The notes below the pieces were generated by a model. The model saw only the letters and a list, made by a program, of their open reading frames with translations. It searched no databases and was not told the DNA's origin. From positions 7,632,556 through 7,696,555 of the forward strand of contig CM076261.1 in the NCBI GenBank assembly GCA_038380795.1: a DNA stretch of 64,000 nucleotides, in the 5' to 3' direction. The first letter of the stretch is position 1. Every line of letters starts with the position of its first letter. The stretch is from Pyrocephalus nanus. Its lineage: Eukaryota; Chordata; Aves; Passeriformes; Tyrannidae. Made by a program: the position numbers and the translations under genes. This document shows positions 1 through 11,500 of this stretch, piece by piece.

Positions 1-865
1 AGTCCTCTTTAGAGACATGGACTTCCCACTTCACAAATTTAAAAGCACTGACTCAGTCTTTTTCAGCAACTGCAAGGGTATAATGATTACAGTTTGCATA
101 TACAGCAGAAATTGCAATTTCTTTGTTCCTGCTTGAATGTCCACAGCACCTTTACAGTGGAGAGAGATGGACCATTCTCTGTGGGTCCCAGTACAGCAAA
201 GACTGCAAGCGCAAACTGAATTGCTTTGCAGAATAGAGAAACACTTAAAAATATGGTTATCTGTTGAAGTGTGTAAAATTTATTCTCTGAGTGAGAATAA
301 CTTCCATCAAAAAATGTTTTATTCTCGCTCAGCAATAGTCAACATGCTACTGAAACTTTACTCTATGCTTTTATAAATAGTTTAATGTCAGCAGTTAAGC
401 AAGTGCTATTCCCTGTCTCTTTGTAATTTATTTATTAATTTTTACTTAGTACTAATTTCATTTAATTTAGATAGGATAAACAAGATAGAGAATGGAACCT
501 ATAGCTTTATACTTATTTCGGTGAACAAAATAATACTTAATTCCACATTTCAGCACTAATTAAGCACACTTTTTCTTTACAAGAGTTTGAACAAGAAAAT
601 GTTCTTTCATCTTTTGTATGAAAAGCTGTGGTGTGTATGGCTAATTTTGTTTTTCCAAAAGAAACTGAATTTGTTTGAAAGTATATATCTATTCCAGAGA
701 TGTATACATTTCAATATCAAAATGACACTTTTTTCTTGTGTTCCTTGTGTTTAACTGTTCTTTTTTTTCTCATAAATATTGTGTGGTGGTTTCAGAATGA
801 GTTGACTCCCCATGCCTTAAAATAACCAGTGTGTTTCTTTTGTTCTTTCCTCTCTACATTCTTAG
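1..865 (+). other. PTPRM: PTPRM intron, 3' part (start lies outside window)
   Basis: Non-coding AT-rich sequence before the first recognised exon. It ends in a pyrimidine-rich tract and an AG at 864-865 (cctctctacattcttag), a normal splice acceptor for the exon that follows. No other exon is supported here. A short open stretch after an AG at about 149 is discussed among the rejected items. Confidence 0.85.
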
Positions 866-1139
866 TGTCTATCAAATAGTTGTTGAAGAAGAACGCCCGC
901 GGAGGACCAAAAAGACAACTGAAATCCTGAAATGCTACCCGGTGCCCATTCATTTCCAGAATGCCTCACTCTTGAATTCCCAGTACTACTTTGCTGCAGA
1001 GTTTCCAGCCAATGGTTTACAAGCTGCTCAACCTTTTACTATTGGTGATAACAAAACCTACAGTGGTTTCTGGAACACTCCTCTTCTTCCTCATAAGAGC
1101 TACAGCATCTATTTTCAAGCTGCTAGCAGAGCCAATGGG
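866..1139 (+). CDS. PTPRM: PTPRM exon: membrane-proximal fibronectin-III region with furin-type site
   Basis: This internal exon of receptor tyrosine phosphatase mu (a homophilic cell-adhesion receptor) is 274 bases: one base finishing a codon, then 91 codons beginning VYQIVVEEE and ending AASRANG. The reading frame is fully open and the wording (ILKCYPVPIHFQNAS, FTIGDNKTY) matches the family member mu rather than K, T or U. Visible features are a basic run RPRRTKK at 894-914, in the place where type IIB receptors are cut by furin in the fourth FN-III domain, and two N-glycosylation sequons, NAS and NKT. The acceptor is cattcttag at 857-865; the donor is GTAAGT at 1140-1145. The exon starts in phase 2 and ends in phase 0. 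Identity is from recall of the family sequence; the exon borders are seen directly. Confidence 0.95.
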
Positions 1140-2270
1140 GTAAGTTTTGTGACAGGCATGATTTTGTACAGTATTTTTGTGTAAATAAATGATTGGCACC
1201 AACTAGCAAGATGCCCAATTTAGTTGCTAATGAGAAAATGAAGTAACCGTGAAATTTAACACACTGAGTTTAAAAAATAACAGTTTTCCTTACACAATAT
1301 TGGTTAATGATTAAAGGTTACAGGAAAGAGGAGGGGAAAACAGCACATTTTGTCAGTAGTGAACAGGCAAAGTAGTATGTTAACATTCTGTCTTATTATC
1401 TAAAAGCTGTCCAGTGACTGTGTTTGACTGACTTTTTTTCTTCTTTTTTGTTTGTTTTTGGTTTTTTGCTTTGAACAGGAGAATGTTGTGATTTTTTTTG
1501 TTAAGTTTAAGCCAAACTTGATTATGAGTTTTAGCACATCTGTCTTGGCATGTCCAGTCCTATTACCTTAGTTTCTAATGCCTTGAACTCTCATTTTCTC
1601 ATTTGGTTGCTCTGACAGAATTAGGAACCACTTTTTTTGTTCCTTTCTCCAAACAGTAAAAGAAAAAGAGATAGATGGAACTAAAACGAAAAGTGTGTAA
1701 AAGGATCTTCACAGATCATGTTTCATCAGACTAATTCTTCCTGGAATTGTTTTTCATTTCCTGGACAGACCTACACAGAGCCCTTCAATTCTTGATAAGC
1801 TTTGGCTGTCTGTGCTGACAGCCTGGAAATGTTTTCTGCCAGAAACTATAATGGTCCCTCTTTCACAGTGTACTGATGGTGCAGAAATGTGAAACACCAT
1901 TGATTATTTTTTCTTTCCAAAACTATCTCCCATGATGCCTTAAACTATACTATCTGTAAGAAAAAGAAAAATCTCCGAAAGTCATTATGTTACCAAAGTT
2001 AAAAAGCTGAACACTTGCCTGTGCTCTTGCGAATATCTTTCACATATTTTTCCTTTTAGAGGAATCTTAAGTGAAATGTTTATGTAGCATACCCAAGCAG
2101 TGTTTGTCCATATTATGAACGCACTTTGGAGTTACCTAATAAGCAGTTAAGTATGTAATGAGGCACATTCTTCTCTGACATTTTATCAGTACATTTAAGA
2201 ATAGAATCGTGGATGATTTTCTCTGCTTGGAAACACAAGGTGTGACCTTTTTCCTTTTTATTTAACACAG
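1140..2270 (+). other. PTPRM: PTPRM intron (about 1.1 kb)
   Basis: It is bounded by a consensus donor GTAAGT at 1140 and an acceptor tttaacacag ending at 2270, and separates two exons whose phases agree. It is AT-rich with T runs and no recognisable repeat or ORF of note. Confidence 0.92.
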
Positions 2271-2307
2271 GAAACCAAAATCGACTGCGTCAGGGTAGCC
2301 ACAAAAG
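2271..2307 (+). CDS. PTPRM: PTPRM exon: 37-base stalk exon (ETKIDCVRVATK)
   Basis: This small internal exon encodes ETKIDCVRVATK plus the first base (G) of the next codon. It continues the preceding exon in phase (RANG then ETKID) and closes the FN-III-like part of the ectodomain. The acceptor is tttaacacag at 2261-2270 and the donor GTATGT starts at 2308. Exon end is phase 1: the lone G joins GG of the exon at 24851 to give Gly, or joins CT of the candidate cassette at 7468 to give Ala. It is too short to be seen as an ORF; recognition rests on the family sequence CVR-ATK shared by mu, kappa and rho-type receptors. Confidence 0.93.
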
Positions 2308-2478
2308 GTATGTTCATATTATGTCATGTGTTCTGTACTTCAGTTTGCTGACCTTCTCCTCACATGGTCCTTGCAACCTTCCAGAAGAGATTATATTGCT
2401 CAAAGGCATCACTATTAAAAACCTATTACAGAATTTTCATAGAATCATTTGTATTTCTGGCTGAGATTTAGGAAATTT

Positions 2479-2495
2479 GTTTGTTTGTTTGTTTT
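2479..2495. repeat. (GTTT)n short tandem repeat
   Basis: Four copies of GTTT followed by extra T, within the intron. Simple microsatellite. Confidence 0.9.
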
Positions 2496-5400
2496 AATAT
2501 TAAATGCATTACTTATTTTGAACACAGTTTTTAAAATATATTCTGTGGGTTTTTATATGATCTCACAATAAATATTTTTGACTTTTATATATATAGCAGA
2601 GTTTTAAAGTTGCCAGTTGCAGAGTGCATACTAGCTGCTTATCTATCCGTAGTGCAAAATTACGCCTTACTCATAAGCAATTGTGTTATCTTAATTGCTT
2701 TATAAAAGAAAAGCAGAGGATACATGTTCTTCATTTTCATGGTACAGATCATCTGTATTTATTTGACTGTCAGCACATGATACTGCTATTTGTGAACTAA
2801 GTTTGTATAACTGAGACAGTGATAGTTAGAGTTTTTATCCCCAAACAAGGAAAAAAAAACATAGTGCTGACTTGTTTATCTGTGGGATCTAGATCTGTCT
2901 GTGATTATCTTTGTAGTCTCACCTTTGTAGTACTTCTAGCTGGTGGCAACTTCAAAATCTGAAAAAGAAGTGATGGCATAGTGCAATTATTTGGAGATTG
3001 TAATAGAGAAAAAGGGAAGAAAGTGCTGCTGAGTAGGAACAGGTAATACCACCTTGCAGTTTGGGCATCTGGCCAAGAGTATGAAAAGAAAAATGCTTCC
3101 TCCTTATAGCACTGTATCATACCACTGTATTTTGAAGGTGATCATGCTTGTTTCAGGGACTGTCCCTAATGCAACTGATCCCACTATGATTTCCTTTACA
3201 TGCAGACTCCACAATTCCACCACCCCCACTAAGTCTATAAATGGGATGGATGGGAATCTCATCAGTTAACACTATCAGTAATGTTAGCATGCAAGTTGCT
3301 CCCGTTGAAAGACTGGATCCTCCCTGATGTGACAAATACATTTTTATGTCTCTTTGAACCGATTCCTGTCTTTTTGCCAAGCCAAAGGAATTAGTTTTGA
3401 TTTTAATTTACTAACTGACTGCTTACTAAAACATAGAAAATACCTGAACTAAACTCCAGTATAATATAGATGAGAGATTAATTCCAGATTCAAGTGAAAT
3501 CCTATGTTGTTATTTTTGAGTAGTTTCAGAGATACCAGGAGTGGACTACGTTGCCTCGGAAATCATAATAGGTGATTAGAGGAATGGATTTTAAATTATT
3601 TGAAGATTTGTATTCATAATCACTAATGGATGTTCAACTATTCAAATTACTTGACTGACTGAAAATTCTTAACTCTCTCATTTGAGAAGTGAGGGTAACT
3701 TTGTGGATTGGAATAGCTCCCATAGCAACAAGCTACTTTGAGCTAACCCATTTGGCAATGGAGATGTGAGAAATGAAGCTTTTATTTTAAACAGATCTCC
3801 CTACCTTTCTGTTTTGAAAGCATGTTTTGTAATCTTTCATAATACCTTTGTGAAGCCTGTAAAATAATGGGAGAGGTTGTTGTGAGAACTTTTAAACGGG
3901 GTCCCTGGTACAAAACTTTCTTGGGGGGCTTCTGTAAAGCACTGATTTCCCTGCTTATCAACTGGATGTTTATATTATACTTTTAATCTGTATTAATCAA
4001 AAAATTAAATGGAGACCATGACATATTTTAATATGTTAATAATAATAGCTGTGTAAGCAGATGTTTTCCCTTCAAATCTAACAGAGATACTTAAAGAAAA
4101 GCATAATTCTGTGCCCTCTTTGGACTTCCCATATTTGGACTAGAAAAAGATTGCGAAAATGCTTTCTGTCTATAGGTCAGAAGTCACCACACCTGCATTG
4201 GGACAAGACAGAAAATTGTCTTCTCCCATTCAGCTCTCTTTCTCTCCAGCCCCACCCCCCAAACAGCTAAGTGTAGCATTCATATTGTCTGTTTCCCAGT
4301 AAGCAAAGGCTGCTCTGATGGCTTTCTGTGTTAGATTTACTACAGGCTTGCACCAGTTTCCACCGAGCTTTGTGACTACAGTGTAGCTAGTAGACAGTAA
4401 GCTACTTAAGCTCTATGTGCTTGTTAGGTCCCTCTATTTATGCACTGTAGTGCTTCTTACAAATAATTACAATTCTTACAAATTGTGAACGCTCTCCAGT
4501 ACAGCATCTGGTTTTCATATATTAGCATTTCTGAAATCTTTATATTCTAGGCTTCTCTTATCTTCAGAAGTTCAAGTTTGATAGTTTTTAAAGCTAGAGG
4601 AAGTGCTTTAGGCCATTCATGTATAAAGCTGGTGAAATCTTCTTTTAAATGAAGGTCTGATCCTGAAAATATCTACAGCCTTGTGTAGGGCATTGGAATT
4701 AGTGGGTGTGCTCTAGAATTTCATATGAATGTTGGAATCTTATGCTTTTAGGCCTTAATCAAGTCAGTTATGTACCTAATTTGGAGCACAAAGAATAATC
4801 TTCCTGACTATATATATTGCAACTATTCTGTCATAAAGTAGACATATCCAGTATTTTACTGGATAAAGGCCTTTGCCATAAAATATGAGCTGAAAAATAA
4901 ACTTGGTAGTGTAGCTAACTGTCTGCTTTTTCCTTGAAATTTTTTGCAATTCCATTCCTATGGAATTTGGTGATTGGCAGCCATTCCTGGGATCAAGGAA
5001 ACCTAAGACAACCTCAGAGCTGCTCCACTGAGCCAGCTGAGATTGGCCAAGCCACCTCATTGTCTGTACTAAGGATATGTGGTTAGCCTGTTTGAACTCT
5101 GCCCTCAGGACCAATATGGCAGTTCAGAACATATGAGCATAGCTGTGTCACCTGCTAGCTGTATTTCCTTTAATTATCTCACCTCCAGATAATAAATTTT
5201 TGATGTCCTTTAAGACCTTCATAAGATCATTGAGATTCAGTTTTATCACTGAGTCATGCAGTGTTCATTCTGTGTCCCACCACAAGCTTTTTATTTTTTT
5301 TTTAAATAAAAATAAATAAGTGTAGCATATAGAGTGGTTTTGCTCCAGATCCAGCAGAGCTGTCCTGTACCTTGAGTACACTTTCCCCTCAAATTGATGT

Positions 5401-5799
5401 CAACAGAAATAATGCGTATGCTTTACTGTGAAGCATGTGCTCAACTGGTGACACTAAACCGTGTTGCTGTATCAGAGACAAAGTGCACCAGACATCAATT
5501 ATCATATTGACAGGCTTCTTAGAAGAGTATAGCCTATCTCTTAAAAAGTACAGCTTAATTCTACTGGATCAACTGCATGTCTAGGGTCAGTAGCTAGATA
5601 ATTCTTTCTCATTCCATCAAGTATATTTTAAGCAATCTCAATTTGTACCCTTTTAAAAAATGCTCTTGATTTATGACCATTGCATCCTTGCAAATGAAAC
5701 CTCTGTTAAATGTGTTCTTTTAGAGATCATATAAAAATCCTAATTGCAATGACTGCAAGTGTAATGTAGGATGAAAATATTGGGTTTTGTAGAGCTGAA

Positions 5800-5872
5800 A
5801 GTTCTCCTTCTGCTTCTTCTGAAGTCAAAGGAAGTCTTTGCCACTGACTTTGTTAGGAGAAGGATCAGACAG
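5800..5872. repeat. Possible fragment of ancient dispersed palindromic element
   Basis: The stretch contains GAAGTCAAAGGAAGTC and then CCACTGACTTTG, flanked by CTCCTTCTG and AGGAGAAGGATCAG, so the two halves are imperfect inverse complements. It resembles the 'gaagtcaatgg ... ccattgacttc ... ggatcag' wording that I recall as scattered through bird and reptile genomes. Family name not certain and divergence is high. Confidence 0.35.
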
Positions 5873-6006
5873 CATATTCTTGTGATGTGGAGTCTTCTGA
5901 TATTAATTTCCTATAGAGAAAGGCTTCTATGACCTCTGAGACTATTTGGTGTATACACAAATGTGGAGACTGCAGAGTTTCCACTCCCATTATTTTTGAC
6001 AAGATA

Positions 6007-6030
6007 ATTAAACAAACAAACAAACAAAAA
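6007..6030. repeat. (AAAC)n short tandem repeat
   Basis: Four to five copies of AAAC ending in an A run. Simple microsatellite. Confidence 0.9.
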
Positions 6031-7433
6031 TCAGGAAGAACTTTTTGCGCCAGTGGTAATAAAGGTTGTCATATATTGCTTGAAATATGGCTTTCATATA
6101 CCTACTCTTTTTTCAAGCTAAATGACTGTAAAATCTCAGCAGACGAAGTTGAAAACATTCCAAAACTCCTCCAAGTTTATTACTATCAACTTTGGGGTGG
6201 TTTGTGATTTATATTAAGACTATATTTCCTGATATGACTTACAACACTGTCTGGATAGAAACATCTTGATTATCTCCTAGGAATCCAGTTCTCAAGAGGG
6301 ACACATCATTGTTTTAATTTTGCAATATTGGAAGCCTTTCATTAATTATGAGAGAGAAAAGGATATTATAATATTTTAAATCCAGTAGCAACAGAGCTCT
6401 AGAAGCTACTATCAACACTGCATTTCAGTGTTGCAGAGGGATATTTCAAAATATTATGCAGCAGCAGTTTTGAGTTTAATTGTCTGCAGATGGTAGATGA
6501 TCTATTTTCCTCACTCGTTGCCACATTTCTAATAGCACCCAGGCTGTTCTATGTAAATGAGTGATCTTTCATATAATTTTGTCCTTAATTTTCCAATATT
6601 TTTTCTTTGCATCATTCTCCAGCTGCATCATATTGGATCTGACCTTTTAATTTTTTTTATATTCCTTAATATATATGTATCAGAGTGTGCTTAACCATTT
6701 AGAGACAATCACAGAACTGCTGGAAAATGAACAAATAAGAGATTTTATTAATGAGAACCATGGTAATAGTTATCTGTAGCAGATAGTGATTGTTACAGCT
6801 CTGTCAGAAAAGTCTGAATACTTCAGGCACGTAAACAGTTCAGGGTTTTCAGCTTTTTCTTGTCTTAGTGGTAAAACTCAGACCTCAGACTGTTACATAC
6901 ACACCTAATTAAAAGCTTGCCGCCTTTAAGTGGTCATTCTCTGTGTGCTGAATGTTAAGTATATGTGTAGTTTGTGCACTTTCCCGACAACCCAAGTGGA
7001 TATAAGAAAAATTATTCTTAACTAGCTCAAAAATACTTTACACAAACATTATCTTAAAAGAATTGTAGGAGAAATGTAGTTATATGAAATAGGAAAATCA
7101 AAAGTGAAACCAATTCAGGTTACCTAGAGAAGTTCATACTAATCTGAATAAGCAGTTAGCTTTCACTTAGAAAACCCATTGCTGTGACTAGCAGACCCAA
7201 AGAGTCTCCAGTTTCCTCAAATGCATTATATGTAAATAATGTGCTTTGAGTCCTCTTCCTTAATGAAGGTCACATACGAAAGCTTATTAATTTGCAGAAT
7301 AACCAAACTAACAACTGAAGATGAAAACTTATGGGAACTTTTTTGGGTTTTATTTGTAAGAAGTTCAGACAATTAACTACTGACCAAGATTCTTCTTGCT
7401 GGCATAGCTTCAGTCTGGCTTTTTTTTCCCTCA

Positions 7434-7439
7434 TGCATG
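7434..7439 (+). promoter_or_regulatory. TGCATG, RBFOX-type splicing motif upstream of candidate cassette
   Basis: The hexamer TGCATG (within tcatgcatgctg) lies about 30 bases before the acceptor of the candidate cassette exon at 7468. RBFOX proteins bind this hexamer and, when it is upstream of an exon, generally favour skipping. A single hexamer can occur by chance, so the assignment depends on the exon being real. Confidence 0.3.
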
Positions 7440-7467
7440 CTGACCTGGAAATCTTCCTTTGCCTTAG

Positions 7468-7542
7468 CTGCGATAATCGTGACTCAGCTTACAACACCAT
7501 ACATTCGCATCGCCCCTGCTGCAGGCGACGACCAACTAACAG
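7468..7542 (+). CDS. PTPRM: Candidate PTPRM cassette exon (75 bases, 25 residues, phase 1-1)
   Basis: The segment follows a pyrimidine-rich acceptor (cttcctttgccttag, ending 7467) and is followed by a weak donor GTCAGA at 7543. Its length, 75 bases, is a multiple of three, and the frame dictated by the phase-1 end of the upstream exon is open throughout. It would replace the Gly at the junction and add a peptide reading AAIIVTQLTTPYIRIAP then AAGDDQLTG, before the AATRKP of the next exon. Six CpG dinucleotides (7471, 7478, 7506, 7511, 7526, 7529) sit in these 75 bases while the surrounding intron has almost none, suggesting selection on the sequence. The insertion would lengthen the extracellular stalk just before the transmembrane helix. 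I infer a skippable exon; I do not recall this peptide from a described isoform. It could also be a conserved non-coding element with a chance open frame. Confidence 0.6.
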
Positions 7543-10500
7543 GTCAGATGTTCAAGTACAGACAAGTCATCATGCACATTTTGTCTCATTTTCTTTGGCT
7601 CCCTTTCCCTGACAGTTTCCTCTTTCTCTGCTCATAAACAGTTTTCTATGTTAAAAGTTTCTTTTTGTTTACAAGTTTTCCCTCAGCTCCATTAAATATA
7701 GAGTGGTTCGCTTGGCACCAAGACTTACACACACATCCCTGTACGTACAACTCCGCTGCATGTGCCCATTGTGTGTGTGACCTGTGGAATGTTCCTTTAA
7801 GCCTGATGTTGTAAAAAGATCTAGTCTTGCTCTATCTGGAAATTAAATGACAGTTTGAATATAGATATATATCTTTGTACCTGTTTATTTTTATTATTAG
7901 ATCAAGACACTAGAATTTCTAAATAATTTAGGCTCAAGAGTTGCATGTGCAAGTTAGGGCAAAGATCTAGTGTTAGTGGATTAAGGTTTTTTTCTGTGTT
8001 ATGTTGGGAAGATCATATTTTCTGGCAACATTTCAATATGGAAGACATTAAAATAAATAAAATAGATTCCTTTTTAATTATATCGTACATGAGTTCTAGG
8101 ATCAAAATAAAATAAACTAGCAGGTGACATATGAGAATGAGCAAGACTTAAGGGTTTGAAATCTAATTGTCAAACTCAGTATGCAAGGGAAACCATTATT
8201 AGCCTGTATGTGACTTGAGGGATGATTCAGAATATACTAGAAAATCTTTGTAAACTTGGGGAAAATATTCATTTTGCCAGAAAATAAACACATGCATAAA
8301 ACTTTTCAGGGATTTGCAAATATTTTTTATTTTCAAACAGAAGCCAAGAGCATTAAAAACTCTAGAATCTGAGGTGAGTGTAATGAAATGTGTAATGGCA
8401 GAAGTTAGATCTAGTCCATCAGCATTTAGCATCTGATAAAATAATTGCCTTTTCAAGAACGCTGGCGTAGTTCCTGGGGAAGCACATGTATGTTGCTACC
8501 AGGGTGTCTGGGAGATCAGGACAAGTTCAGATGCCTAGCATCTGGATACTGCTGTAGACAATAGCAGGGAGTTAAATGATTCAGTTTAAGATAAGAGGAT
8601 TAGTGTCATGTCTTCTATAGCTGTTGATTCTGGAGTATGTGTTATAATAACAAAGTTGAGTGATCCGTAATGCCCAAGTTGCCTTGTCAGTCAAGACAGG
8701 TATGTTGCATGTATATTTGTGTTACGTAATAATATATGAACTAACCAGAATAGCATATTTGGATGATGCCAGGAAGTACTAGTTTGCTCTTGTTAGAGCT
8801 GCTTGTCAGAAGCTGTGTCTGCACACACTTCTATATCTCAATTAATTTTTTTACTTGACAATTCGAATAAAGCATTGAAGAGACAAGATCTCTTCCGTAT
8901 TCTTGAATTTCAGCAGGTTTTGATTTCTTCATCACAAGGTTCAGATGAGCCTATATATTTTACAATGTGGAGAATTAAATGTTTTTCTTCTCCTGTTTTG
9001 TTGTTTTATTTGTTTCAATGCAAAACTGGGTACCTATATGAAATACTGGAGAGATGCCTGTTCCACAGAAAGAAGACTAGAATAATTAACAGTGAGAGAG
9101 CAGAGATAGAGCTAGCATAGAATAGCTGGCAAAGTATTTATTTAGTTGTTTTGGCATTGGCAGTCTGTGACTTTTGCTTACTTTTTATTAAAAATAAGAA
9201 AAAAACGGAAGTTCTACTAGAATCTAATTTTATAGTGAAAAAGAAAGTATCAAATGATAGCTGTTAACAGCATTTATGGCTACCCATGAAATGTGTTAGG
9301 AAGGCTTCAAAATCCCTCATAAGTTCCCACCCCGTTCTCATGTTTGAAAGACTGTGTGCTCAAAAGGAAAGAAGCATCTTCCTCCTTTTCCTTTGCCACA
9401 ACTGCAGTAAGGATTGAAGAAACCTCACCCAGCCCACATCGTTGTCCCATGATAGCAACAAGGCAGGCTTTTTCAACAGTACAGCCTTACAACAGTACAG
9501 CAGTAATGGGATCTGCAGTATCCATGAGAAACCCAAAGGTTTTCTTAAAGGAGGTTTACAGAAGCTGGACTGCACATGAGGGAGCTGGGAGCGCTGCACA
9601 CTCTCTCCACGTTTTTCTCCTATGAATTTCAACACTGTGGAAAGGATTTGCATGTAAAAGAACTTCTTCATGCAGAAAGGGTAGAATTGTTGCTAACTCT
9701 AGTTACCACAAGCCCTACACCTGTAACTGTTAAATAGTGTCACTTAGCATTTTCTGTTCAGTGCCTTTTCCTCATTTCTTTGCTCAGAACCAAAGTAATT
9801 ACATTTGAGATCAAGAAATTACTTTTGTCTTTTAGCATTTGAGGAGATACATAGCTGGCAGTGGGGAGGTCAAGGTTGGCATTTTCGGGGTTTTTTTAAG
9901 TGGGAAGTTGATGCTTCTTGCATAATGAAAATTTAAAATCTTGGCTGCATTCCTGAATATCGTTACCAATTTTGAAAGGTCTTTCTCTTCAGAAATATCA
10001 TGATAATACAGCTCAGCTTTCAAGCCAGTTTTACTTGCACTCATTTCCTCCACCCTCATCATCAGCTTGTCTCTTAGGGATGCAGTTTATAAACACTGCA
10101 TTATTAATTTCTGTTTGTCCTTCCTTTCTCATTTCCTTTTTCATATAAAAATAATATGTCTTCCATTTATAGGATTACCTGCTAGTTGCCCTAAATACCT
10201 TGACAGCCACCCATTGCTTTACCCATTGCTACAGCCTTTGCAGCCTTTAGAAAACAGAACTTTTCCTTGCAGTTGTACTTAAATACTTACAATGTAGTTG
10301 TCCTGGAGTTGCGGCATAAGGCAACATGCTGTAAAGGCAGCTGTGTGATTTTTACTCTTACAAGCCAAAATAGGGAAAATTGTGTTGTTATTATGAGTGA
10401 ATACATTATTATCCCTGATTCAATAACTTAGTAACTAAGGAATTCAAATTTGGGGAATAGTGTTTAGCTTTCAGTGTTATCCTTACAAAAAAGCAACTAA

Positions 10501-11430
10501 CTTGAAATCCACTCAATTGATCCTATCCTCCAACAGACAGGGAGAATATCAAACTGTCTAACACCTGTCAGCCAGGAGAAAACACTGTATACATGAAGCA
10601 TAATAGTCCTCATGATACTGTCTCTGTGTTTTCATAAACAAATACTGTTTAACAGTACAGCTGAAATCAAGTAGAAGGTTATCAAAAGACTTACACGTAT
10701 GTGTGTCACTGTACGATTTTAACTTTTTGAGTTGAATAATGAAACCATGTTTTTGAGAAAGACTGAAATCATTTGCAGTTTGCTTCACTGTTTTGTAAGA
10801 GACGCTTCATGTAATAGGTTTAAATTGGCCATATTTGGTATTCACTTGGCCCTCATGTATTTTGTCTGCATTCTGATAAAATAACATGCTTGGAATTATG
10901 ATTAGGGTGTTCATTCTTTCACACATTTTCTTAATTGTTGAAATATGTCTGAGCTACTTATATTTAAATTAAAGTATTTCCATTTGTGATTTAGCAGAGC
11001 AGCCACTACTCTACTAGATGTTATTAAGACTGATTTCTATAGAATGCCCTTTTTACTACCCATTGTTAATTACACATGCAGCTGGAAGAGAGAGCTCTGT
11101 GTTGTACAGTCTTCATAGATTAAATTCTTGGTACAAATCAGATGCAACAAGATACGTCAGAAGTTTTGTAGAATAACTGATACTTAAGAATTAGAAAGTT
11201 TTGGGTTTTTGGTTTTTTTTAACAGATAGTGGCAAAAGCTTAAAACTTAAGTGATTTTTACCTTGCAAACCTTAAGGTCTAAATGAGCAGCATATTTTAT
11301 AAACATGTTAAAGGCAGTCATAAAATAGTCCCAGTTGGCTTATTCTACCTTATGAAGTTACCAACATAATTAAATACACAGATTTCTTTAGATGTGTATT
11401 CAATATATAGCAAGATTTATTGCTGTATCC

Positions 11431-11500
11431 TGGGTCAGATTCTGTTCTCAGCCATTCCACATGTAAAAGTGAAAAAAATTAACTGAAATCATTAAATCAC
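11431..11500. repeat. Possible fragment of ancient dispersed element
   Basis: It begins GGGTCAGATTCTGTTCTCAG followed by a spaced tacac-like and AAAT-rich section. The opening wording resembles an amniote-wide palindromic repeat whose ends read 'gccagattctgctctcagttacac'. Only about 20 bases are convincing. Confidence 0.35.

Larger units (their letters stand above)
2308..7467 (+). other. PTPRM: PTPRM intron, portion before candidate cassette exon
   Basis: AT-rich non-coding sequence with a donor GTATGT at 2308. It holds short (GTTT)n at 2479-2495, (AAAC)n at 6007-6030 and a 70-base imperfect inverted repeat at 5800-5872. Short ORFs on both strands (for example minus strand 4776-5114) have no recognisable product. 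If the cassette at 7468 is skipped, this and the next portion form one 22.5 kb intron. Confidence 0.85.

Noticed and set aside
150..215. Open stretch after a splice-like AG (tgtccacag) reading TFTVERDGPFSVGP, suggestive of an exon.
   Set aside because: It runs into a TGA shortly after, no suitable donor precedes the stop, and it matches no PTPRM region I recognise.
4776..5114. 112-codon minus-strand ORF.
   Set aside because: No domain, no splice context, composition of ordinary intron; chance ORF.
7331..7637. Two overlapping plus-strand ORFs spanning the candidate cassette exon.
   Set aside because: They read through the splice sites from an upstream ATG; only 7468-7542 in the third of these contexts (the frame fixed by the flanking exons) has support.
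9814..9900. Possible additional exon or repeat in an otherwise ordinary intron.
   Set aside because: No frame, splice pair or repeat wording could be supported.
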